This document shows, piece by piece, positions 13,061 to 24,509 of a DNA stretch of 64,000 nt. This stretch comes from Straminergon stramineum (taxonomy: Eukaryota > Streptophyta > Bryopsida > Hypnales > Calliergonaceae). The stretch's first letter is position 1, and the number at the start of each line of letters is the position of its first letter. The stretch lies in assembly GCA_963920665.1 (NCBI GenBank), contig OY987263.1, positions 35,638,547-35,702,546 of the forward strand, given 5' to 3'. Both the position numbers and the translations under genes were made by a program. Under the pieces are notes generated by a model. It saw nothing but the letters and a program-made list of their open reading frames with translations, was not told the DNA's origin and did not search any database.

Positions 13061-13699
13061 CAAATCTACGACCTCGTTTTAGCAAACCCATTTTGAACTA
13101 GACTCAATGCAATTTGGGTTTCGTCAACCACTTGACTTACTTGCACCTTTGTAAATTTAGAAAAATAATGGATTCTATAGAATTTTAAAATCCAAACCCA
13201 TATATTGAATGAACAGTTTACAATGAGCATCTACATCTAGTTATTGTTTGAATTTATTAGTTCATAATATGGAGAACTCCCTCCGTATTAAGTTTGGTGA
13301 TCCTTCCTTAATCAGTCATTTAGAAATGTGCAGTTCTCTCCGTACAACAGGACAAGTGGGAAAAAGCTACATGAAGACAGTTATTGTGGTAAATTAATGA
13401 AAACTTTACTGTGACAATTAAGTTATTTACTGACGACGGTACTTAAATGTTTTTAATTACGAAGAGTTGATGCCATAATCAATTTGATAAATAATGATTG
13501 GAATAAATAAGCTACACTAGGATTTTGTATTCGAGAGGACATCAAATTTCACTGTCAGTCGCTACAGATTATTTTTTAATATGGAAAACAAGTACAAATA
13601 TAAAAATATTCTTTAACCTACACTAATTATAGGTGTTATAGTGGTGCTCCAAATTTCAACATTCATCACCACAATCAGGCGATTTCAAGTATGTATTTT

Positions 13700-13979
13700 C
13701 TTTTTGTTTTTTAAACTCAGAGTTTATTCCAAGACGTGAAATCAAGAACAAACAGAGGAAGCAGAGGGCAAGGCCAGGGAGAGAAATGTAGAGGACAACA
13801 CAGAAGAATAGAAATAGAATGGGAGTCTAACTAAAAGACCCACAACCAGGTTTCTTCAGGTACCAGGTGATGGCATGTCCCTGTTGAGAACCAAAGAAGG
13901 GGGTGTGAAGCCACGTGTTATCAAATTTACGTAGGAACTTGGGTGACTTGGCTGGGTATCTGGCACAGAGGCATCTATG
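13700..13979 (-). mobile_element. LINE-like 3' end, second copy
   Basis: The minus-strand frame reads CARYPAKSPKFLRKFDNTWL, HTPFFGSQQ, ITWYLKKPGCGSFS and a stop at 13827-13829, then a purine-rich 3' tail and an A run. It is truncated at about 13979 relative to 10268-10620. This copy has no internal stop. Confidence 0.55.
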
Positions 13980-14111
13980 GGTTTTTTCTCATTCAAAGTT
14001 TTATGGTGAAAAGCTTCACAGTTTTTTGCCATTTTTTAGCCAAACTATTTTTTTTCTGGAGTAATCTGGCACTAACTGGGTACATCACTTGTGTGTATAC
14101 TAGTTGATCTT

Positions 14112-15023
14112 CAGATAGACATTGTCAAAATCTGCAGTTTTGTAGTATGTTATTCAAAAATTGAAATTCATTTTTTTTAATCTTCGACTATACAAAACTG
14201 AAGTAAAGTATTTTACCAGAGTTTGGAAAAAATTTCAGACCATTTGACCTCCCAGATTGAAAGATTTTAACGTTTGAAGTGATTAATTTTTTTTTTCATT
14301 CCTGCAAAACAAGGTCAACAGACTTCGGGCCCTTCTGGAGTAAATTTTTGTTATTTACGAAAGTGAGGATTTTGACCATTTGTAAGTATATGATGTTAGG
14401 TTCACTCCCAAGTATGGAGTCTAGCTTTTTCTAAGTCACCCTGCAATGGAAGGACATTTAAGTGAATTGGCAATATACTAGTCATTTTTTGATGATTTCT
14501 TGTGCAATGACCAAAAAAATTATTTGAAGTCCGAATGGTAAAAAGGAAGAGACAAAATTTGGAATGTGTGGGAAAAATTTCAAGAATTTTGACTTCACGA
14601 ATTGCAAGATAATAGGACTTGAAGTTAGAAGAATTTTTTTTTTCTTGAATCTAACCCAACATAGCTAACAAAGTTTGACTCCTCTTAGAAGGTGATTTGA
14701 GGTTTAAAATTTGTTTCCTTTTAAACAACTGTATTCCATATTGTATTAGTAAGATATATGCCAAATTTCAAAAGTTGATAAGCTTTTTTGCAAAAGATTC
14801 TCCAAAGACTCTTAAATTGCTCGAGTTGCCCATAAAGCTCACGGTAGCATGACTTTTGGTCTGGACACCTAATCAAAGAAAAATTAATTTTTTCAATGAG
14901 GAGGTACATGTTTAGACGTTCTGTTCAAATTTCATGAACCTCTAACCAAAAATAACTTAGAGTAGGAACCTACCCAAGATTTCTTACATACATTGAATGA
15001 ACACTCGGTCCTTTAGGGGTTAA
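14112..15023 (+). mobile_element. TTAA element, family D, left end deleted
   Basis: The right end is intact: ACACTCGGTCCTTTAGGGGTTAA (15001-15023). The body follows the copy at 44562-45520 (GACATTGTCAAAATCTGC, TACAAAACTGAAGTAAAGTA, TTTGACTCCTCTTAGAA). The roughly 85 bp carrying the left inverted repeat in copy 2 are missing here, joining GTTGATCT directly to TCAGATAGAC. Confidence 0.82.
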
Positions 15024-17689
15024 ATTATTCTCCTAAGTTGCATTCTATAATACATCTTTACAATTTTGGAAATCTACACTACCCCTTATTCCTAAGGGAT
15101 TAACGTGAAGTACAAAGGCTACATAAACCATCATTTTATCCCATCATGGTATGTACAAAAAAGTGTACAAGTTTTGAGGCCCCTAAAATTGTAGTCATGC
15201 CCATCTCCAAGAGGTGGGCTTCACTACAAGTCCGTGGACTCTTGGGTTGAAGGCTCATAGCTAATCATTTTAAAAAGAACTCGCATTATGAGCTACCCTA
15301 GTTTTAAAATTTTACTAAAATAGAAAATTGGACACATTTGTGCCCTCCTCTCACCATTTACACTACTTCCAAAGGCCATGACCTCCAATGAGTGGCCTAT
15401 CAAAGACAAGCTATGAACCTTTAGAGGTATTCTTTAAAGCCCTTTAATTTGAATGTAATGGCCCTACCAATATTCCTTTTCATTGAAAGGAGTGCAACAC
15501 AATAGTCCTCCTCTAGGTTGTATAGCTAAAAAAAGTTGACTAAAGAGAATGCTAATAACTCTAGTTGCCTATCCTAAACTCCAAACCCGAAATGCAATCT
15601 TGCACAACATTCTTGAACCGCAAGGTAAGGGCCCTTTACTTTCCACGAATCAAAATTGTTTCAATTGTATAGAACATCCTAAATTCAAGCTTGCCTATAT
15701 AAATATTGTTGGTCAATGTAACATAGAGGGGTTGAAACTGACACCATATAGATATCATTTTAAAGGGTCCTATGACAACAACACTCCAAAAAATGGTCTA
15801 CAAGAAACTCAGAAAACTAGAAAGAGTGTCTTTTTGACCCCCTCCAAGATAGGTGTCCCTAATACATATCATCCCTCTTTCTTAAACCAAACCTTATGTT
15901 GAACTTTTGGTCCTTAGGAGTCCAAGGCGAACACCATGTGTATTCTGAGGCATTTGAGCAAGACCTTTAGGAATAGGATATATGTATAAGAGGAACTAGA
16001 GAAGAGCTCAATCTAGGTTAGGATTGTAAAGAGGGGAGTGAGGGGAGCTTTCCATTCATCTAATTATAGTCTTGTCCCCTAAAATCTAATGTTGGTTATA
16101 AATTTGCAACATGCAACCATTGAATCCACAATAGATACGCTTATTCTTTGGCTCTTGATAATTGGTTTCCAACTTTTTGACATAAGCCTAGATAACCAAA
16201 ATGTTTGATTCTTTGCAAGAGCAATTTATAGACTTCAAGATTTTCAATGCAACTAAGTTGATTACACTCCACCTCTTTTGTTGACAATCCAAGATTTTTT
16301 ACATAAATACTTGATTATGGCTTCAAAGTTTATTTTTTATTTTAAAACTTTTCATTTTTGCATGGAGTGACCAAGTTTTGTTTTAATGAATTTGGTTTAA
16401 AATGAGAGCTTTGAAGTTTCAAAAATACCATTTGTACTTCATTTATAAACTTGAAAATACATCAAGCTTGAACATTCTATTCTTCCAATCAATAGTACAA
16501 ATCCACCATAAGATGAGATGGTTTTGTTATAAATTTGTGCAAAAGCTAACACAAATTCTCTTGAAACCAATACATAATTAACAAAAAAACTATTTTCCCC
16601 CATTGTGGATTTGTACTAGAGAATGTGGATTATGTTGGAAGATTTGTTTACATGACCAAATTGCCACATGTAGTGCTTACAATTCCAACTAGCACAACTT
16701 CTTGTGAGAGAAGCTTTTAAATTCAAAACAACATTAATTCATTTACAATATCTTTAGAGTTATGAGACGTGGGAGCGCAACTATGAGTGCAATGACACAT
16801 TTGCAATACAATTCATAGACTTTCAAGGTGCATGGGTAAAGTAATTAGCTACAAAAAGTCACTACATTTAGAGTGTTTGTTGTATTTATTGACTTTTTGC
16901 TACATACATGTTGAGAGCAAATCATCATATCAATGTAGTCACCAATTCTATATTTGCTATCTATGATACTTTGTAATTTTGGAGGGTTTGTAGTAGAAAA
17001 TTTTATATAAAATCAAGTATTTGTATATCACAATAAAGACTATAAATGTTATGTTTTGTTTTGGAGGTAGGCATTTTCGGACTTGTGATACAAATTATTT
17101 TAATTGGGGGAATTTGGGACACCTCAAATTGATAGAGATTGGCATTCTGACATCCAAAAATTTAAAAAAAGTAGCATCCAAAAATTCGAGGAAAGTATCA
17201 AATTTATACCCTAGTAATACAAATATATTCTTGTTCCAATGCTACTATAGAAATATTGGGTTCCCCTCTTTCCTATTATCCCTATAAGGACACAAAGACC
17301 GAAAAAGTGTTCGATGGATGATAAAAAGATTCTTTCTATCTAGCCCTTCAAATTCTTTCAAGTTTAGAGCCCGGAAACTACTTCAAAATACTAGTCTCCA
17401 AAGAAAGGCTAAATCCTTCATCTATATTTACTTCTTAACAAATCTAATGACATGATCCTTTAGTTAACTTGTTAAAGTACACCATCCTAAAATTTTAGAA
17501 TAAGAAACCTTACCAATTGCAAGATCATGATTGATTCTTACATTTCAAAAATAAGTATTTTCAACTCTTTCCAAATGGTTAGATTTCATCTTTCAAAATT
17601 TTTACCCCAAAATGTATAAGTTGTACAACTTGCAACTCTCCATAATATGTTGAAGAAATAAATTGAGAATCCATGTAAATTTATTTTTT
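15024..17689. other. Duplicated AT-rich spacer without recognised gene
   Basis: Present in both duplication copies (counterpart about 45521-49030, excluding the family A insertion). The 117-codon frame at 15549-15902 is interrupted in its counterpart, which argues against coding. Confidence 0.55.
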
Positions 17690-18272
17690 TCATATTTGTG
17701 CTTGAAAAAATAAGAGGTAGAAAGAAGTAGAAAATGAAAATATGTATAAAATACTAAACTCTTACAAATTTAGTTTTGGAATTGACTGAAAATGCCAATC
17801 TCAATTTAATTTTGTAATAAACAATCTACATCCTATGATTTGATTTGATTTTCAAAAAATATTGAAATGGAGTTAAATGAAGAACTCTGTTTATTTTAGA
17901 GTAGAGATTCCAGAACTTCCAACAAACTAAAACTTCTCATAAATTTCATTTATTAATCAAAATGGAATGATTCAAAGCTTATCACATACATATAAATCCA
18001 GAAAATCAATTTCAAATTTTTATTTCTTGAAAAAGTGGGGTTTTTTGGTTGCCCACGTTGTTGGGGCTCTAAAAGAAACTACATTTCATACAATATCTTT
18101 TTCTAACCATGTAATCAAAAGTTATGAAAATTGTTGCACCTTAAAGCTATTCCTTAACCAAATGTTGTGTAAAGATTTCAAAGAAAAAAGCCATGAAAAT
18201 TTTGTTTGTAAATGGATGACCACGAACGCTCACTATAGTGCCCAAAAGGCTACTTGGTCATTTAGAGGTTAA
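17690..18272 (-). mobile_element. TTAA element, family A, reversed and truncated
   Basis: The reverse complement reads TTAACCTCTAAATGACCAAG from 18272 and follows family A for about 580 bp (CATAACTTTTGAT, ACTCTAAAATAAACA, TAGATTGTTTATTACAAA). The other half could not be aligned with confidence. Its outer TTAA (18269-18272) is shared with the next element. The duplicate in copy 2 ends at 49615. Confidence 0.7.
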
Positions 18273-18490
18273 TCCATAAATGACAATGTGGACGTTTTTT
18301 GTTTGATGAATGACAAGGAATTCTCTTGTGTAGGACATAAGTGCAACTATTCGTCCTCAGAATTAGGGGTGGAAAGGGGAGATCTTCTACAATGGTTTGA
18401 CTCCCAATAAATATTTTTGATCTTTTTAAAGTAGATGATGTCACACGGTTCCAAAAGTGATGTTTCAGTGGTCACCACTCCAATGTTTAA
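18269..18490 (-). mobile_element. TTAA element, family B, 222 bp
   Basis: Family B landmarks in this orientation are GGAATTCTCTTGTGTAGGAC, GCAACTATTCGTCC, AATTAGGGGTGGAAAGGGGA, GATCTTCTACAATGGTTTGA and GATGATGTCACACGG. It is bounded by TTAA at both ends. Each TTAA is shared with a neighbour: family A on the left and family C on the right. Confidence 0.85.
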
Positions 18491-19064
18491 CCACTAAATG
18501 CTCCAACGTCCATTTTTTAGACGATGAACAGATTAAATCTCAAGTTTCATCTTCCTAACTACTTGGATGAAGGTTATTCGAATTTGTGGACATACATTAT
18601 CATGTTGTTGTCCTATCTAAGGTTTGGATTTGGTGTTACTAGAGTACATATTTTTCTAGAATCACCAATGTGTAAGTATGTCATGTGGTCAAATTGCATT
18701 GGCTCTAGTTCAAAATTGGATTTGCCAAAATGAGGTCATAGATAGGGAGAACGCAAAAATTTCAAAAAATCACCATGTGAAGAGAAACTCATTTCAAATC
18801 CATTTCAACAAATTTTACTCAAAAAATGATAATATTTAGTTTGTAATCGAATTTTGAAGGAATTTTGGAATTTCTCTTTCAAAATTTATAGAAAAAAATT
18901 GGTGATAGCATTGGTGAATCTAACCATACGGATGGAATCTGAAAATCAAAATCTATAACTTTTATTTCTATACCAATTCCAAAATATGCTTCCAAATAGC
19001 ACTTTATAATGATTTTTCTTAAATCATCAATTTTGGAGATGAATCTCAACGTTCTAGGGGTTAA
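18487..19064 (+). mobile_element. TTAA element, family C, 578 bp, with its empty site at 49831
   Basis: Begins TTAACCACTAAATGCTCCAA and ends CGTTCTAGGGGTTAA. Copy 2 reads AACATTTAAGAGTTAAAATA at the same place with one TTAA, so this insertion occurred in copy 1 after the duplication and duplicated TTAA. Family C copies share CAAGTTTCATCTTCCT, TTGGATGAA, TCAAATCCATT-CAACAAATTT and CTCAAAAAATGATAATATTT. Confidence 0.9.
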
Positions 19065-19971
19065 GGGTTAAAATAAAAATGCAAAAGTGTTCATCCTTTG
19101 CAAAATGGGAAGGTCTTGCACTGCTGCTGATGGAATTTTTACCTCCCATGAATGTTTTTGTTTTTTTGAGGTAAGTAAGATGATTCACACCCAAAAGAAT
19201 GATTTCCACTGTGACCGACTGTGACCAGGGTTAGAAAGAATGTTATGTGCACATCATAGAAGAAAAATTTCACCAGCCATCTGAAAGGTTTATGGGGTTT
19301 TGGGTTTCTTTTTTCCTTGAAACACATGGACAATTTCCATTGCAAGGGGTTATGGTTTTAGAATCCACAAACTCCTGATTCATTACTCTTGCATGAGATT
19401 AGTGGGTCAACGTTTTTCTTTGCCATCTGAGTCAGACCCAGCTATTGTTCACTGAAAACTAAAATTAGAGTGAGGGTGGAAAATATCATTTTGCCCTGCC
19501 AGCACTCCCCCCCCCCCCCTCTCTTGGAATAGAAATAGAAATTTGTAAGATACCTGAAACAGTACAGCAGACGTTCTAAATTTAAACGCAGTTGGGAATT
19601 GAGATAAGATAAGTTATGTCACCACAGCACTTGAGTTGGCATCCCCATTCCACTGTGTATAAGAAGTATTTATAGGCCCATCTACTACTACTACTACTAA
19701 TATTGGAAGTTGGTGGTATGTTATCCAGGGTCCATCACCTTTGGCTAGCCAGCATATTTGGTTGTGGACACGTCACTCCTTCTGCTCCCAAATAACTTAC
19801 TGTAACCAAATTGGATCAACCTGCCAAGACAGACTGCAGTGGCATTTATAGACGAACAAGGACAGGCCAGCACTTGTCCGCCATGCGAGAGCTACAATAC
19901 CATTGCTCTAACTTAAATCCTTCTCTTACATGCACTTGAAATGTGGGATTTATTTATGATGAATGGAAGTA

Positions 19972-20507
19972 CACTAAATAGTGAAATTAGGTTGCCTTAA
20001 GGTAGTCTGCTCTTAAAGCGACCATGCTCTAAAAGCGAATATGGCACAGGGGTACATTTTGCTTTCTTTCATGTACCAGCACTGTTCATTTCAGGAGATG
20101 GTCGCTTTTAGTGACTACTGCATTTCAACTTCAAAAATTTGTAACTAATTCCACAAAGGTCCAAAAAATATGAAACAACTTGGGTTAGATGCCAATTCCA
20201 TTTTTCTTCCTACTAAAATTGACTGAAAATTGTTATAAGGAATTTTGCTTCCCCGAAAAAGCAATCAGCTCTTAAATGGTCGCTTTAAGAGAATACTACC
20301 TTACCCCAAGAAAGTTACTTTACAAGCCATCAAAGTCAACAAATATTTCTAAAAATATTTCCATTTGTACACATGGAAGTTCATGAGTCCCAAATACAAC
20401 AATATGAAATTCAAAAGTAGTTCATTCTCATACAATAACTGTAAATATTTATTTAGTGTTGAATGTCAAGAAATTAGTGAGGGACAACCTAATTTCACTA
20501 TTCAGTG
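19972..20507. mobile_element. MITE with CACTRAATAG ends and TA duplication, hosting a nested MITE
   Basis: The inverted repeats are 23 bp with one mismatch: CACTAAATAGTGAAATTAGG against CACTGAATAGTGAAATTAGG. They are flanked by TA (19970-19971 and 20508-20509). Duplication copy 2 lacks the element (GGAAGTAGGCC near 51987). A second element sits inside at 20000-20301. TA duplication favours mariner over CACTA despite the CACTA start. Confidence 0.83.
20000..20301. mobile_element. Nested mariner-like MITE, 302 bp
   Basis: The left end is AGGTAGTCTGCTCTTAAAGC; the right end, reverse-complemented, is AGGTAGTATTCTCTTAAAGC, followed in both by GACCA. It is flanked by TA (19998-19999 and 20302-20303). 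The internal TCTAAAAGCGA and GGTCGCTTTTAG add a second inverted pair. Confidence 0.82.
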
Positions 20508-20509
20508 TA

Positions 20510-22192
20510 GGTTACTACCATGTGACTAAAGTGGGGGTGCAAGAGGCTGACAGATGCTTGAGCAATTTGACCGCTAGCTTGTGCTAAACAGTCAGGTCCC
20601 AAGGCCAAGGTGGCAATTTTATCAAGTCTCAAGAGCACCCACACCCAAGGTAGAAGTACCCAAATGTATCAGGAATCGGTCACGGACACCTAAAAAACAA
20701 CCTAAATTCAATTGTTTATGGACCCAAAGTAAACAAGTGGGGTTCCAAGTAGTTGTCAATCTTCCAAGAAACAACTAATCACCCGCACTTGATCCAAGTT
20801 TAGAGAGTGTTGCTTTTGGGTGTTTCCGTGTCCACTTTGGTCTTAGTCTAATGTCCACAGTAGGTGCATCTACGAAGTACTCTTAAATTTTTTGTATAAT
20901 ATTCATACAAGCTTGGAGAAGTATGAAACCAATGTTGTTGGTTTCCTAAATCATTTCGTAATATACACACATCATTTTTTCCTACACGCACACTCTATAT
21001 AAAGAGATCCAAAATAAGTGTCGCATTTAGGTGCTTCTACCTTAGTTGTGTTGGAGGCATGGGTGGTCTTGATGGCTCCTAGCAATTTCTCATAGTTTTA
21101 GCTTCCCCGTTGTTTCTATTGCTCTCCCAATGGGAATTGACAAAGTGGGCAATGGTATTAGTATGTGAGCATGGAAATGCGAGCATATGTATAAGTGGAT
21201 ATACAACCACTATAGAAAGTGCTTATAACAAAAACACCTACTAGTGTGACTTGTGTCATTGCCACAATCAAAATAAAAGTGAAAGTATTTTTTTAATTTT
21301 TTGGTTCATAAAAACTGTGAAATTCAATAACTTTTACATCATAGGCCCAAACATCATAAAACAAAGCCCGTGCACCCTTCCTCACCAAGGGCTTTCCGAT
21401 GGTACCAACCATGCAACCGAGGAACACATGATCCATAAGATCTCAACATAGCAAACAACCAAAACTAACTAATTAATTAACTAAAAGTATAGAGAATATA
21501 GATATCTATAACATAGTTTCACTATAATCATGGAAAGTTTCTAATATACAAACACCTATAACATAAGTGTATAGTCTTCTAGGTTCACAAGCTTACACTT
21601 CTAAGTTCACATAATAGCAACCCTTGCAAAGCGAGCTCTTTAGAAAATTGCCCCTATCCACGCAACAGTTGAGGGACTCTTCAAAATTGATGCATGACTA
21701 TGGAATCTTGTTGTCAAACTTGGATTAAAAAATATCTTGACACAAACCCCGTAGGAGTAGGCAACATGTGAAGAAATGTAGCATAAAGAGTACCTCTTAA
21801 TGCCACATGGCTAGAGAAAGTGCATGGCACAAAAACTAGTAAAAAAAAGAGAGCAACAATATGGGCAATGAGATTCCACAATGTGAAGGGGGGGGGGTCA
21901 ACAACAAACATGAGTCTCTTTGGAGGAAATACATGGACAAGTTATTTACCATAAACGATAAAATTTGGAAACGTGCAATTTATATTTGAGATCAAGAACT
22001 TTAATTCTTGAGGAAAGGTCATGAAATTCAAAATTCATAGCCCAAAACAAGAAGAAAGTTTTACATGTATCTCCAAGTGTGGGGAAGGGTCTTCCTTTTA
22101 GAAGGCTTCTAGGACTACTATAACGTAAGTACTATTGGTCTCAAATTTTGATAAATAGAGATGAAGATAATTCCAAGCAACTAAGATAATAT
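20510..22192. other. Duplicated spacer without recognised gene
   Basis: Counterpart is 52897-57336, excluding insertions. Short frames only; none is kept between the copies. Confidence 0.5.
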
Positions 22193-23121
22193 TTAACGGC
22201 CCCTAAAGGACCAACATGCATTTTTTGGCTACATAGCAATTTTGGGTAGGTACATGTAACTAGAGATTTCCATATTTTTGGCCCAAATTTTAATAGAAGG
22301 TGGAAATGAGGAATGTCTTTCATGTGCAATAAATTTCATGACATTTGGAAATCTAAGTCAAAAGTTATGGCCTAATATGTTACTTTTTTTTCATGAATGG
22401 GTAGTTCGGGTAGATTAGAAAAAATCACTTTTTTCATAAACAAAAATTTGAAATTGGTTTCTTAGAGTTTTATATACGGGAAAAGCTTTGAATCAATACA
22501 TTTTGGTCAATGAGTCAAAAGTTATGAGGAGTTTTTGTTTGTAGACACTTATAGATTCTCTACTCTAAAAGAATCTTTAAAATCCTTTATCTTATTCAAT
22601 TTCCAATATTTTTGGAAATCAAATCAAATCATGGGATGCAAATTGTTTAATAAAACATTGCAACTATTGGGATTAGCAATTTTCAATTCCATAATTAAAT
22701 TCTTAACAATTTAGTACTTTGAATCATTCTTTAGTATTATCTACTTATTATTTTTTTCCTATATGTTATACAATTCCAAATGATCTGAAATTTTTCAAGC
22801 ATGTGACCAACTTGTCTAGGAAAAAGAATCCAAAGAAGAACCACTGTTTCGGACCTTTTTCCATAGAAAAGTGAGCTTGTGAAGTGCAGCTGCCCTATTT
22901 TTGGCAGGGTTGAAAAAATAATTTCAGTGAATTTGAATGTTTTTATCTAGCAAACCACTGTGGAAATTCCTGAAAATTTTACCAAATGTTCTTGAGTTAG
23001 CATACAATAGTATCCTAAAGATATATGTTTCAAAAAAATTCAGAAATTTGGTACTTGTACAAAAAATGGTAGTTTGGGAGCATTTTCCGTGAAAACATAG
23101 TTATTGAACTTTAGGGATTAA
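22193..23121 (+). mobile_element. TTAA element, family A, 929 bp
   Basis: Starts TTAACGGCCCCTAAAGGACC, with three extra bases relative to the family start, and ends CTTTAGGGATTAA. The interior matches the family, with GAAGTGCAGCTGCCC near 22880. The same insertion, itself interrupted, is present in duplication copy 2 at 57337-59020, so it predates the duplication. Confidence 0.85.
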
Positions 23122-23288
23122 AGATATGTGGAAAAATAGAAGCAAATATTCAAAGTGATGAAAACAGGTCTCTTTAATATTAGACCTAATATTAAGCTAG
23201 GCTTTTATGAACAAAGATTGTACTTTTAGGGAAGAATTTGTAAAAGGGAGATTTTAGAAACAAATGTCACTGAGACTATGCAAGCACC

Positions 23289-23880
23289 TTAACCCCTAAG
23301 CACTCCAATGTCCATTTTGGGGACGATGAATAGATGGAAACTCAAGTTTCATCTTCCTTATTGCTTGGATGAAAGTCATTCCAATTTGTGGAGATACTTT
23401 ATCAAGTTGTCGTCTTATCTAAGGGTTGGATTTGGTGTTATTAGAATACATTATATTTCTAAAATTATAAATCTACAAGTATGTCAAGTGGTTGACCAAG
23501 TCAAAATTGCATTGGCTCTAGTTCAAAACTAGATTTGCCAAGGTGAGGTTATAGATTAAAAAAAACACAAATTTAAAAAAAAATCATGATGTGAAGAAAA
23601 CCTTGTTTCAAATCCATTCCAACAAATTTTACTCAAAAAATGATAATATTTTTCTTGTAATTGAATCAAGAAAGAATTTTGAAATTTCCCTTTTAAAATT
23701 TATAAAAAAATATATTGGTGACAACATTGGTGAATCTAACCCTGTGGATGGATTCTACAATTCACAATCTACAACTTTTATGTGTCTATCAACTCCAAAA
23801 TATGCTTCCAAGGAGTCCTTTGTAATGATTTATTCTCAAATTGTCAATTGTGGAGACAACTCTAAATGTTTAGGGATTAA
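23289..23880 (+). mobile_element. TTAA element, family C, 592 bp
   Basis: Starts TTAACCCCTAAGCACTCCAA and ends AAATGTTTAGGGATTAA. The orthologue at 59186-59765 shows it predates the duplication. An open frame of 102 codons at 23591-23899 overlaps its second half but is not conserved as a whole. Confidence 0.85.
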
Positions 23881-23956
23881 TTGCAATCAAATTGTCTAAG
23901 TATGCATTTGAGAATAATTTGTATTTATAAATTGTCCAAGGTTCTGTTGGATCTTA

Positions 23957-24506
23957 GGACTTCTTTACACTATGGCCGTCCAAGTCGAGAGGCCATGGGA
24001 TTGAGTGGCCAAACTTTGTTGAGAGTCCAAGGAAATGGGCAATAAATAGGCCCCCCAAAATATGAATTGGAGCTTTGGGCCAACCTTGGTGTGAAGTCTC
24101 CAAAGGCCAAGTCCTAAAGGTCCAAACCTTGGCAATGAACTCCCATGGCCTCTTGATTGGGATGGCCATAGTGTGAAGCCTCCCATGGCTAAGCCCAAAG
24201 TCCAAACCTATGCCAATCTAATGGTTTAGATCTTGTTAGATTCAGATTTTTAATAAAAAAAACTCCCACAGCCTTTCAACTTGAGTTTGGGTCTCCATTT
24301 TTTCTCAACCCAAACTCTAGTTGAGAGTTTGTTGCCATGTAAGCATTTGGCTACTACATAGGCAATGTTGTGGACATCGAATTTTGATGGACTTTGGATT
24401 GTGCCACCTCGTGTGAGGGGCCGAGAGACTGAAATCTTAGGTTTCTAAAATCTGATTGGCTAAGACCAATGGACTCTTGACCTTATGCTGTAGTGTGAAG
24501 TGGCCC
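23957..24506. mobile_element. PIF/Harbinger (Tourist)-like MITE, 550 bp
   Basis: The left end is GGACTTCTTTACACTATGGC; the right end reverse-complemented is GGGCCACTTCACACTACAGC. It is flanked by TTA (23954-23956) and TCA (24507-24509). Copy 2 has the empty site: GGATCTTATTGATGG with TTA at 59839-59841. The 3-bp T-A duplication and GGGCC start are Tourist traits. Confidence 0.85.
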
Positions 24507-24509
24507 TCA

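Noticed and set aside
13276..13350. Stowaway-type end CTCCCTCCGTA at 13276
   Set aside because: I found no inverted partner ACGGAGGGAG within reach and no TA-flanked element, so it is left as chance or a decayed end.
15549..15902. 117-codon frame in duplication copy 1
   Set aside because: The counterpart near 46020-46350 has indels and a different frame, as expected for non-coding DNA.
19972..20507. Calling the CACTA-starting element an En/Spm (CACTA) transposon
   Set aside because: The other end begins CACTG and the empty site shows a 2-bp TA duplication rather than 3 bp.
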